Source of the DNA: a virus
Virus record (IMG/VR): IMGVR_UViG_3300042987_002196
Span: 1 to 55,939 of that record
Reading direction: 5' to 3' (one strand)
Length of the DNA: 55,939 nt
This document shows, piece after piece, positions 7,740-12,967 of this stretch (position 1 is the first letter of the stretch; each line of letters opens with the position of its first letter). Made by a program: the position numbers and the translations under genes. The notes below the pieces were generated by a model. The model had not been told where the DNA came from, did not search any database, and saw only the letters and a list, made by a program, of their open reading frames with translations.

Positions 7740-8246
7740 CTATCCGAAGTTCGCAAATTCACCGAAGTGGTCGTGGGCGGCCTGGCAATACGCCATGTGG
7801 GCGGCCAGCTCGTCATGAAAGTAGCCGAGATGAGTCGATCTACCGTTGATGCGGATCTGGGCCATCCACTTGCGCTTGCGCTTGTACCAGCTCACGCCTT
7901 TATAGGCAGAAGTGGTACTGCTTCTTTTTCGCTGGTTGCGCACGTTTTCTGCAGCGGTGGCAAGTCGCAAATTGCAAATTCTGTTGTCGCTTGGGTTTCC
8001 GTTGATATGGTCAATTGCTTTCTCGCCTGGATTTTCACCATAAGCAAATAGCCATGCAAGGCGATGGGACTGCATGTTTATCCCGTGCAAGCGAATTTGC
8101 TTATAGCCGCTTCCGTTCGTCCAGCCAGCCTTCTTGCCTGGTTGCATCTTCTTGCCTGAGCACTTTAGCCAGAAGAACTCGCCAGTTTCCGCGTCGTAAC
8201 GCAGCCACTCCCTCAGCTTCGCGAGGTGCGGTAAACTCTTTGCCAT
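7740..8246 (-). CDS. HNH homing endonuclease with AP2 DNA-binding domain
   Basis: A 168-residue protein of the HNH_3-AP2 class of free-standing homing endonucleases found in phages. The N-terminal part (FFWLKCSGKK, SGYKQIRLHG...HRLAWLFAYGE) is the conserved lead-in; the HNH core is IDHINGNPSDNRICNLRLAT (about residues 77-96). The AP2 domain follows (YKGVSWYKRKRKWMAQIRI, then THLGYFHDELAAHMAYCQA, about 112-155). Such enzymes cut DNA and spread themselves and linked sequence between genomes. It is encoded against its neighbours at the left edge of the accessory region, with a repeat-rich non-coding stretch upstream, as expected for a mobile gene. The AP2 part is related to the solo AP2 protein at 47181-47453. 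Confidence 0.9.
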   Translation of the reverse strand: MAKSLPHLAKLREWLRYDAETGEFFWLKCSGKKMQPGKKAGWTNGSGYKQIRLHGINMQSHRLAWLFAYGENPGEKAIDHINGNPSDNRICNLRLATAAENVRNQRKRSSTTSAYKGVSWYKRKRKWMAQIRINGRSTHLGYFHDELAAHMAYCQAAHDHFGEFANFG

Positions 8247-8323
8247 CAGCCTGGGTTTGCGGGTTGATCACGCCTCGGGAGTTTGCGGCTCGCCGGGGCA
8301 CAAAAATCCTACCGCAGGCCATC

Positions 8324-8447
8324 GAAAAACTTAGGGACCCGGGCACTCGAGGCTTAATAGGAGTGTGTTTTGAAGCTCCTGGCCGTTCAAAAAAATTAGG
8401 GACCCGGGGGGCAAAGGTTTAATAGGGGGTGTTTTTGACCCTCCTGT
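8324..8447. repeat. two imperfect direct repeats, each with a hairpin
   Basis: Two copies of an about 57-nt unit lie at 8324-8380 and 8389-8447. Shared blocks are an A-run, TTAGGGACCCGGG, TTTAATAGG or CTTAATAGG, and a hairpin. In the first copy AGGAG pairs with CTCCT; in the second AGGGGGT pairs with ACCCTCCT around GTTTTTG. They sit just upstream of the HNH-AP2 gene and could be transcription signals or remnants of an insertion boundary. The stretch 8247-8928 holds no gene that I can support; it is repeats and GC-rich leader. Confidence 0.6.
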
Positions 8448-8465
8448 TTTCGTGTTTTGGCTGAA

Positions 8466-8480
8466 AATGAGAATCATTCT
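8466..8480. promoter_or_regulatory. Fur-box-like palindrome
   Basis: AATGAGAATCATTCT is a 7-1-7-type palindrome matching the form of ferric-uptake-regulator boxes (core TGAGAAT-n-ATTCTCA). A second copy is at 8674-8688 and a denser group lies at 12073-12234, so the motif flanks the GC-rich cassette on both sides. Whether it binds host Fur or a phage protein is unknown. Confidence 0.45.
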
Positions 8481-8520
8481 GAATAGGGCCAATGTCAGCG
8501 ATTCCACACACACACACGAC

Positions 8521-8661
8521 TAGTACATCCGTTCGCTAATACATTTGTACTACCCGTATTTGTAGTACATTTGTACTACTTAAAGAGTACATTTGTACGC
8601 TAGTACATTTGTACTATTGTCATTTGCAGTACATTTGTACGCTAGTACATTTGTACTATTA
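8521..8661. repeat. iteron array of AGTACATTTGTACT palindromes
   Basis: Five full or nearly full copies and one lead copy of AGTAC-ATTT-GTACT occur at 8540-8552 (partial), 8563-8578, 8586-8600, 8601-8616, 8629-8642 and 8643-8658; a partial TAGTACATCC starts the array at 8521. The last four form two direct copies of a 33-bp unit (8586-8618 and 8629-8661), each holding one GTACGCTA-type and one GTACTATT-type site. Regular short palindromes in an AT-richer island are typical of iterons bound by a replication initiator or of clustered operators. Confidence 0.85.
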
Positions 8662-8673
8662 AGCCCGGCCGAG

Positions 8674-8688
8674 AATGAGAATCATTCC
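8674..8688. promoter_or_regulatory. Fur-box-like palindrome (second left copy)
   Basis: AATGAGAATCATTCC lies between the iteron array and the first cassette gene, set between GGCC-rich flanks (GGCCG before, ACGGCC after). It is the same element as at 8466 and at 12073-12234. The position, about 240 nt upstream of the cassette's first ATG, allows a role in its transcription. Confidence 0.45.
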
Positions 8689-8928
8689 CACGGCCAGGCC
8701 GGCAGGATCCCCCCACCCGACGCGCCGCGGTTTCGATCGGCGCTCTCCTTATGTATGGGGCGGCCAGGCCGACCCATTGCCTAGGTGCGTCCGCACAGTC
8801 GCAAGGAGCGCCGCGCCAGTGGCAACTAGGCCAATTGGCAAACTGACCCCACGCCCTCGCATCCGGGCCGGCCAGGGGGCATCATTCCCGCAGGCGCCAT
8901 CGCGCCATCCCATCGCGCCTAACACCAA

Positions 8929-9270
8929 ATGACCCTTACAATCACCCGGGCGCCCGCGCCCGCCTTCCCTCCCATTGATGATGCGATCGCCGCCCTTAGC
9001 GCGATCGATTGGCAAGCGGCCGCCGCCCGCGCCCTCGCCCTCGCCCTGACCGTTGCCGCGGTCTGCCACGCCCTCGCTGTTCGCCTGGCCCCGATCGTGG
9101 CCGCCGCCCTACGCGCCCTCGCCGATCGGATCGACCGGCCCGCGCCCATCGCGCCCGCCGCCCGCCTGACCGTGGCCGAACTGCGCGCCGCCGCCCGCGC
9201 CGCCGGTCTGCCGCGCCGCCTTTATATGTACGGCCGCCGGGCCGAGCTCCTGGCCGCCCTCGCCGTGTGA
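8929..9270 (+). CDS. Ala-rich cassette protein 1, possible SAP-like C-terminus
   Basis: A 113-residue, strikingly Ala/Arg-rich protein, the first gene of the GC-rich cassette. Residues about 25-60 are long Ala/Leu stretches that could be one hydrophobic helix, possibly a membrane segment. The C-terminal 35 residues (LTVAELRAAARAAGLP...YGRRAELLAAL) resemble a SAP-type helix-loop-helix DNA-binding motif. The ATG is preceded directly by the cassette leader CATCGCGCCTAACACC (8911-8926) and not by a Shine-Dalgarno sequence. A HIP1 octamer (GCGATCGC) lies at 8983-8990 within the gene. Codon use (GCC and CGC dominate) differs from the head and tail genes. Function unknown; reality of the gene rests on the leader and frame-specific composition. 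Confidence 0.6.
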   Translation: MTLTITRAPAPAFPPIDDAIAALSAIDWQAAAARALALALTVAAVCHALAVRLAPIVAAALRALADRIDRPAPIAPAARLTVAELRAAARAAGLPRRLYMYGRRAELLAALAV

Positions 9271-9298
9271 CGGTCGACAATCCGCACGCCCGCCCCTT

Positions 9299-9322
9299 GA
9301 TGGCGCCCCGTGAGGCGCCATC
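9299..9322. promoter_or_regulatory. perfect 9-bp hairpin in cassette intergenic leader
   Basis: GATGGCGCC (9299-9307) pairs perfectly with GGCGCCATC (9314-9322) around a 6-nt loop. No T-run follows, so it is not a standard terminator. It is followed by ATTCCATC and a near-palindrome ACGGCCGAACGGTCGT (9332-9347), then the cassette leader before 9366. A similar but shorter GGCGCC/ATCATTCC arrangement precedes the first cassette gene (8879-8900). Confidence 0.6.
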
Positions 9323-9365
9323 ATTCCATCAACGGCCGAACGGTCGTTCCATCGCATCTAACACC

Positions 9366-9608
9366 ATGCCTGCCCCTTCCTTCCGCATCGAAACGTTCCG
9401 TGGCACGGCCGCCGGATGGGCGCCCGCCTCGCCCGCCGCTGTCAGTGCTGATACGGCCGCCCGTCGGCTCCGCCTGTATCAGGCCGTACGCGGCGACGCC
9501 CGCCTGTATCGGGTCGCGCCCGTGATCCTGCCGGGCGAATCTGCCGCCGCTGTCGCCGCCCTGCCGCGCCCCGTTGTCACCGGCGCCGCCCTTCCGGCGA
9601 TCGCCTGA
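9366..9608 (+). CDS. cassette protein 2, hypothetical
   Basis: An 80-residue Ala/Arg/Pro-rich protein preceded directly by the leader ATCGCATCTAACACC (9351-9365) and by the hairpin at 9299-9322. The N-terminus reads as a short beta strand (SFRIETFRGTAAGW), the centre as a helix (AARRLRLYQAVRG), and the C-terminus as an Ala/Pro-rich tail. A HIP1 octamer covers the stop codon region (9597-9604). I recognise no domain. In the same place another frame is also open because of the GC content; this frame is chosen for the leader and ATG. Confidence 0.5.
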   Translation: MPAPSFRIETFRGTAAGWAPASPAAVSADTAARRLRLYQAVRGDARLYRVAPVILPGESAAAVAALPRPVVTGAALPAIA

Positions 9609-9633
9609 CCCTTCCCCATCGCATCTATCACCC

Positions 9634-9864
9634 ATGGCACGTATCACGCCCAATCAGCTCCACAAGGCCGCCGAGCGGGTCAGTTGCGCCCTCTACGGCG
9701 ACAGCCGCCCTAGCGAAATCTTCTGCCAACGTTCGGCCACCGGTTGGCACGTCATGCGCCGGTTCGGCGCCGGAGCTCAGCCGCTCGGCGAATGCTTAAC
9801 GCCCGGCGAGGCTCAGCAGTTGCTGAGCGGTCTGGCCATCGGCGCCGCCCTCGTTCGGTCATGA
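9634..9864 (+). CDS. cassette protein 3, hypothetical
   Basis: A 76-residue protein with less biased composition than its cassette neighbours, which makes it a convincing gene. It starts at the ATG right after the leader CCCATCGCATCTATCACCC (9615-9633). Segments ITPNQLHKAAERV, GWHVMRRFGAGAQPLGECL and TPGEAQQLLSGLAIGAAL suggest a small alpha/beta fold. It looks like the short single-domain proteins found on cyanobacterial plasmids and phages, but I cannot name the family. Its stop overlaps the next start (ATGA at 9861), the only gene in the cassette that lacks the leader. Confidence 0.6.
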   Translation: MARITPNQLHKAAERVSCALYGDSRPSEIFCQRSATGWHVMRRFGAGAQPLGECLTPGEAQQLLSGLAIGAALVRS

Positions 9865-10037
9865 CCCGCCCCGATCGCGCCCCGTGGCGCCAGTTACCGG
9901 CGGGCATGGTTGCCTCGTCCGATCCGGCCATGGCCGATCAGCTCGCCGCGATTCTCGCCGCCTACGCCGCCCGCGTCGCCGCCGGCCACCACGCCGCGCC
10001 ATCGCCTGATCGTTGGGCGATCAGCGACCGCGACTGA
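9861..10037 (+). CDS. cassette protein 4, small hypothetical
   Basis: A 58-residue protein translated by overlap with the preceding gene (ATGA at 9861-9864) instead of having its own leader. It is predicted to be mainly one Ala-rich helix (AMADQLAAILAAYAARVAAG) between basic, Trp-containing ends. No motif recognised. A longer in-frame version from 9744 exists, but its extra part is a frame-shadow of cassette protein 3. Confidence 0.5.
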   Translation: MTRPDRAPWRQLPAGMVASSDPAMADQLAAILAAYAARVAAGHHAAPSPDRWAISDRD

Positions 10038-10067
10038 TCGCCCGCCCATCCCATCGTACCTAGCACC

Positions 10068-10631
10068 ATGCCTACTGTTCAGACCTGCCGCGTCGCCACC
10101 AAGATGGGCGACGCTATGGCGCCCGCCCATTGGGTGGGCCAATGGGTCGCCCTGACCCCGCCCTGTGATTCCGCCCGCCATTTCCCGGTTTGCCGCGGCC
10201 AATGGGTGATCACCCATAGGGCATCAGGCCTTAGCGCCGGGACTCTTCGCTGCAGCAAGCGGCGGGCCGCTGAGATCGCCCGCCAATGGGATCACCGGTT
10301 CGCGCTGATCGATCCTGCCGACGCCCGCGCCTGGCCGTTCGCCCGCCAATGGGCCGATCTGGTTGCGTCGATTAATGCACCATGGCGCGATCCGGCGCCC
10401 GCCGCCAATGATTCCACCGAGACCGCTTGTGAGCTCGCCGCCCGCGCCGGTCTGCCGATCGATCAGGCCGGCGGCGCCCGCCGGATCTGGTGGCGCGGCA
10501 AATTCTGGCCGCCCCCCACCAACGGCGAGCTCGAGCTCTGGACTCTGGACAGCTGCTGCGAGACGCCCGACGGCCGAACTGTTGAGCCGGACGCGCCCGA
10601 TTCTTGGCTGTCGATTCTCCGCCTGATCTGA
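10068..10631 (+). CDS. cassette protein 5, hypothetical
   Basis: A 187-residue protein with the leader CCCATCGTACCTAGCACC (10050-10067) directly before its ATG. The first 110 residues are rich in Trp, His and Cys (WVGQWVALTPPCD, HFPVCRGQWVITH, LRCSKRRAAEIARQWD), suggesting a small globular, possibly metal-binding or beta-barrel domain. The second half (WWRGKFWPPPTNGELELWTLDSCC) may be another small beta domain. Composition is close to a normal protein, which supports reality. I do not recognise the family. It ends 19 nt before the next cassette gene. Confidence 0.65.
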   Translation: MPTVQTCRVATKMGDAMAPAHWVGQWVALTPPCDSARHFPVCRGQWVITHRASGLSAGTLRCSKRRAAEIARQWDHRFALIDPADARAWPFARQWADLVASINAPWRDPAPAANDSTETACELAARAGLPIDQAGGARRIWWRGKFWPPPTNGELELWTLDSCCETPDGRTVEPDAPDSWLSILRLI

Positions 10632-10650
10632 TCACCCCGCACCTAACACC

Positions 10651-11718
10651 ATGCCCGCCGCTCTGATCCGCTCAAACGCCCGCGTTGCCCTGCCCGCCGA
10701 CGTGGCCGCCCATCTCGCTCGGTTCGGCCTGACCCTGGCCGACGTGCTGACAGACTCGAACCAGAAGCTAGGCAAAGGCGCCGAGATCGCCCGCGCCGTC
10801 ATTCACCACGGATTGCCGGGCCGCGCCCTCGCCGCCGCGATCGATCCCGCGAACCGGTCGACCGTGGCGCCCCGCGGCCATCTCGCCGCCCTCGCCGCCC
10901 TCGCCGATCGCGAGGGTATGACGGCCGCCGCGTCGGTGTTCAATGCCTGCCCGTGGGCTACGGAAGGTTGCGCGTCGGCCTGTCTAGCGTGGGCCGGCCA
11001 CGGCGGATTGTCGCCCGCGGTCGCCGCCGCCCGTGGCCGCCGGACTCTGGCAATGATCGCCGACCCCGCCCTCTACGGCCGGGCGATCCTATGGGCGATC
11101 GCCCGCCAATGGTCCCGCGCCCAGGCCGACGGTCTGCCCCTGGCCGTTCGGCTCCGTGGCACGGATGATCAGCCATGGCACGTTCGGCGGTTAAATGTCG
11201 ATCTGCCGGAGGCGATCGCGATCCGTCGCCGGTTCGGTCTGCTGATCGCGAACGGCGAGGGCCGGACTCTGGCCGAGCTGCTGTCGCCGGCCACGGCCGA
11301 CGGATCGATTCGCCTATATGAATACAGCAAAGCGCCGGTCGACGGGCCGCTCGGTCTGATCGCGCAACGGGCCGCCGGCTGGGATATCACCGCCAGCCTG
11401 GCCGGCGATCGCCCGACGGCCGCCGCCGACGCGATGGCCGCCGCCCTCGCCGGCTTCCGTCTCGCCGTGCCGATCGATCTACCTAAGGGCGCCCCGATCC
11501 CGGCCCGCGTGCTGATCAGCCATGGCGGCCAGACCGCCGCCCTGCGGGCGATCGATGGCGACGCCACCGACCACCGGTGGGCGGATCCTGCGCCCGTGGC
11601 TGTGATCCTGAGGGCGAAGCGATCCCGCGGCGCTGATCCGAACCTGGCCGGATTCATCCTGCCCAACGCGCCGCTAGTCCGCCTGCCCGACGGAATCATT
11701 CAGCTGATGCCCGCGTGA
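10651..11718 (+). CDS. gp88-like Cys-motif protein of the GC-rich cassette
   Basis: A 355-residue protein, the largest of the cassette. Residues about 90-130 carry a block resembling the 'gene product 88' family of actinobacteriophages and related phage proteins: FNACPWATEGCASACLAWAG, then an AAARGRRTLAMI helix and a D-P-x-LYG segment. A downstream strand VRLRGTDDQPW and the YEYSKAP motif (near 225) correspond to later conserved blocks of that family. The biochemical role of gp88-like proteins is not established; the three cysteines suggest a metal or Fe-S site. The leader CCGCACCTAACACC ends at the base before the ATG. Three HIP1 octamers occur inside the gene (11095, 11212, 11405). Two terminators follow at 11743 and 11783, ending the cassette. 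Family match moderate, function unknown. Confidence 0.7.
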   Translation: MPAALIRSNARVALPADVAAHLARFGLTLADVLTDSNQKLGKGAEIARAVIHHGLPGRALAAAIDPANRSTVAPRGHLAALAALADREGMTAAASVFNACPWATEGCASACLAWAGHGGLSPAVAAARGRRTLAMIADPALYGRAILWAIARQWSRAQADGLPLAVRLRGTDDQPWHVRRLNVDLPEAIAIRRRFGLLIANGEGRTLAELLSPATADGSIRLYEYSKAPVDGPLGLIAQRAAGWDITASLAGDRPTAAADAMAAALAGFRLAVPIDLPKGAPIPARVLISHGGQTAALRAIDGDATDHRWADPAPVAVILRAKRSRGADPNLAGFILPNAPLVRLPDGIIQLMPA

Positions 11719-11742
11719 TCCGTTCCGGCGATCGATCGACCG

Positions 11743-11767
11743 GCCCGCCAGTTCGGCGGGCTTTTTA
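11743..11767 (+). terminator. Rho-independent terminator of the cassette
   Basis: GCCCGCC (11743-11749) pairs with GGCGGGC (11755-11761) around AGTTC and is followed by TTTTTA. It lies 25 nt after the gp88-like gene and closes the plus-strand cassette unit. Confidence 0.85.
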
Positions 11768-11782
11768 GTTTGCATAAAGAAA

Positions 11783-11800
11783 GGGGGGCAATTGCCCCCC
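11783..11800. terminator. bidirectional terminator, perfect 18-bp palindrome
   Basis: GGGGGGCAATTGCCCCCC is a perfect palindrome. On the minus strand it follows the stop codon of the 49-residue gene by 3 nt and is followed by TTTCTTT, so it should end that transcript; on the plus strand TATTTAG follows. It separates the convergent cassette and small-gene transcripts. Confidence 0.75.
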
Positions 11801-11803
11801 TAT

Positions 11804-11953
11804 TTAGTATTCAGTTTCGAGATCGATTGCTTCGATCTCTTTAATTAATGCTCGCGTCCGTTTGAGTAACTCTTGCGTCCGACGGTTCGACTCTTCATCG
11901 ATGCGGCGCAGTTCTTCTAATCGAGCTGCGAACATATCAGCGATTGATTGCAT
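11804..11953 (-). CDS. 49-residue coiled-coil protein
   Basis: A small gene on the minus strand. It encodes 49 residues, almost all one charged amphipathic helix (ARLEELRRIDEESNRRTQEL, then KRTRALIKEIEAIDLETEY), so probably a coiled-coil oligomer. Codon use is AT-rich and unlike the GC-rich cassette beside it. Evidence for reality: a TATAAT box at 12003-11998, a perfect 8+8 palindrome at the expected transcript start (11974-11991), ATG at 11953, TAA at 11804 and a perfect terminator immediately after. An own promoter, own operator and own terminator around a 49-codon gene suggest a regulator or an antisense-strand accessory protein. No family recognised. Confidence 0.65.
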   Translation of the reverse strand: MQSIADMFAARLEELRRIDEESNRRTQELLKRTRALIKEIEAIDLETEY

Positions 11954-11973
11954 AAATTAAAGTGCAACGAAAA

Positions 11974-12003
11974 GTGAGCAGAACTGCTCACACTATAATT
12001 ATA
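11974..12003 (-). promoter_or_regulatory. promoter with overlapping operator palindrome for the 49-residue gene
   Basis: On the minus strand, TATAAT occupies 12003-11998. Seven to twenty-four bases downstream is the palindrome GTGAGCAGAACTGCTCAC (11974-11991; arms GTGAGCAG/CTGCTCAC). A repressor bound there would cover the transcript start. No good -35 hexamer is seen at the right spacing. The box is itself palindromic (TATAATTATA), so a plus-strand promoter towards the terminase genes is also possible. A further inverted repeat GAGTAG/CTACTC is at 12047-12065. Confidence 0.6.
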
Positions 12004-12072
12004 GCAAATACTGGCGCGATCGGGCGAGATTGTAACAATTCTTAATGAGTAGTTCCGTACTACTCTCGGGTA

Positions 12073-12234
12073 AGAATGATTCTCATTCTCGCGGCCCCGC
12101 CGTTTAATGAGAATGATTCTCATTCTCCTGGCCATGGGTATTGAGAATGATTCTCATTCTCGCGGCCCCGGCTTATTGATTCTCAATTGCAAGTGTTATT
12201 GATTCTCAATGGGTCCCTGCAAATGATTCTCAGC
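12073..12234. repeat. array of Fur-box-like palindromes
   Basis: Three strong copies of GAATGATTCTCATTCTC occur at 12073-12090, 12106-12127 and 12141-12160; the first and third also share the following GCGGCCCCG. Weaker half-type copies (TTATTGATTCTCAAT, TTATTGATTCTCAAT, AAATGATTCTCAG) follow at about 12173-12187, 12198-12212 and 12221-12233. The strong copies have the TGAGAAT-n-ATTCTCA form typical of Fur boxes. The array lies between the cassette and the terminase genes, with sister copies on the other side of the cassette. Confidence 0.8.
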
Positions 12235-12430
12235 GGGGGTGAATTCGAATCTCGTTATTGATCTAGGCATCGGCCGCGCAACTTGGTTTGAGTCCAGCCT
12301 GTCTCACGCAAAGACCCCCCTTTCCCCGCCAACGAGGCAACCGACCAGACTACCCTCCAGGACAGCGTTTTGGGGAGAGTGTCAACCAAGACTGTAAACC
12401 TGTAACATCGGTTCACATCAACGGCATCCC
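12235..12430. other. candidate cos region upstream of terminase
   Basis: About 190 nt without a gene precede the small terminase gene. In lambda-like phages with gpA-type terminase the cos site lies exactly here. The stretch holds a C-rich run (GACCCCCCTTTCCCCGCC, about 12312-12330) and a G-rich GTTTTGGGGAGAG (12366-12379). I cannot point to the nicking site, so this is a positional inference. Confidence 0.3.
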
Positions 12431-12967
12431 GTGCCGCTCATCACCAAGTCAGAGGCGGCCGACGCGCTGGGCGTGTCCCGCACGGCGGTCTACAAGGCGA
12501 TCAAGCAGGGCCGGCTCCCGGTCGTGCGGACCTCTGATGGCAAGGAGCTGATCAAGTCCGAGACGCTGCGCGAGGACTGGTTCGCCAACACCATGGCCAA
12601 GATCGGCGTTGGCCCCAAGCCGCCGATGGGCGAGACCGCCTTTCCTCCAGAGCGACCCAAGCGAGACCGATCACTCACCGAGCCCGAACCCGGTGACATT
12701 GTCCCCGACTACAACGAAAGCCGAGCCCGCACCGAGTACCTCAAGGCCGAGCTGCTTGAGCTGGAGCGCAAGGAGAAGGAAGGGCTGCTGGTGCGGGCGG
12801 CCGAGGTCGAGGCGAAGTGGGTCGAGGTAATCACGATCAGCCGCACCAAGGTGCTCGGCATCGCCAGCAAGGCGAAGCAGCGGATCCCCGATCTCACCCA
12901 AGATCAGATCGCGATCTTGGAAGACATCGTGCGCGAGGCGCTCGAGGAGCTGGCGAGCGATGGCTGA
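12431..12967 (+). CDS. terminase small subunit, Nu1-like
   Basis: A 178-residue protein that recognises packaging sites in phage DNA and recruits the large subunit. The N-terminus is a helix-turn-helix of the lambda gpNu1/excisionase type (ITKSEAADALGVSRTAVYKAI, residues about 3-24), followed by a flexible Pro-rich linker and a long charged helix (TEYLKAELLELERKEKEG) that would serve oligomerisation. The start is a GTG at 12431, with no clear Shine-Dalgarno. An upstream ATG would lie outside the conserved HTH. The TGA overlaps the start of the large-subunit gene by 8 nt. The position directly before a gpA-family terminase makes the assignment solid. Confidence 0.85.
   Translation: MPLITKSEAADALGVSRTAVYKAIKQGRLPVVRTSDGKELIKSETLREDWFANTMAKIGVGPKPPMGETAFPPERPKRDRSLTEPEPGDIVPDYNESRARTEYLKAELLELERKEKEGLLVRAAEVEAKWVEVITISRTKVLGIASKAKQRIPDLTQDQIAILEDIVREALEELASDG

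Noticed and set aside
8521-8661. CRISPR-like array
   Set aside because: Repeats are short palindromes (about 14 bp), spacers are 0-13 bp and not unique, and no cas gene is nearby. Iterons or operators fit better.
8593-8784. 63-residue open frame (MYASTFVLL repeated)
   Set aside because: The peptide repeat is only a translation of the iterons; no ribosome site and no continuation of coding composition.
12280-12320. T-arm-like sequence (TTGGTTTGAGTCCAG) as a second tRNA relic
   Set aside because: Only part of a T stem pairs, and no acceptor or anticodon arm is found around it.
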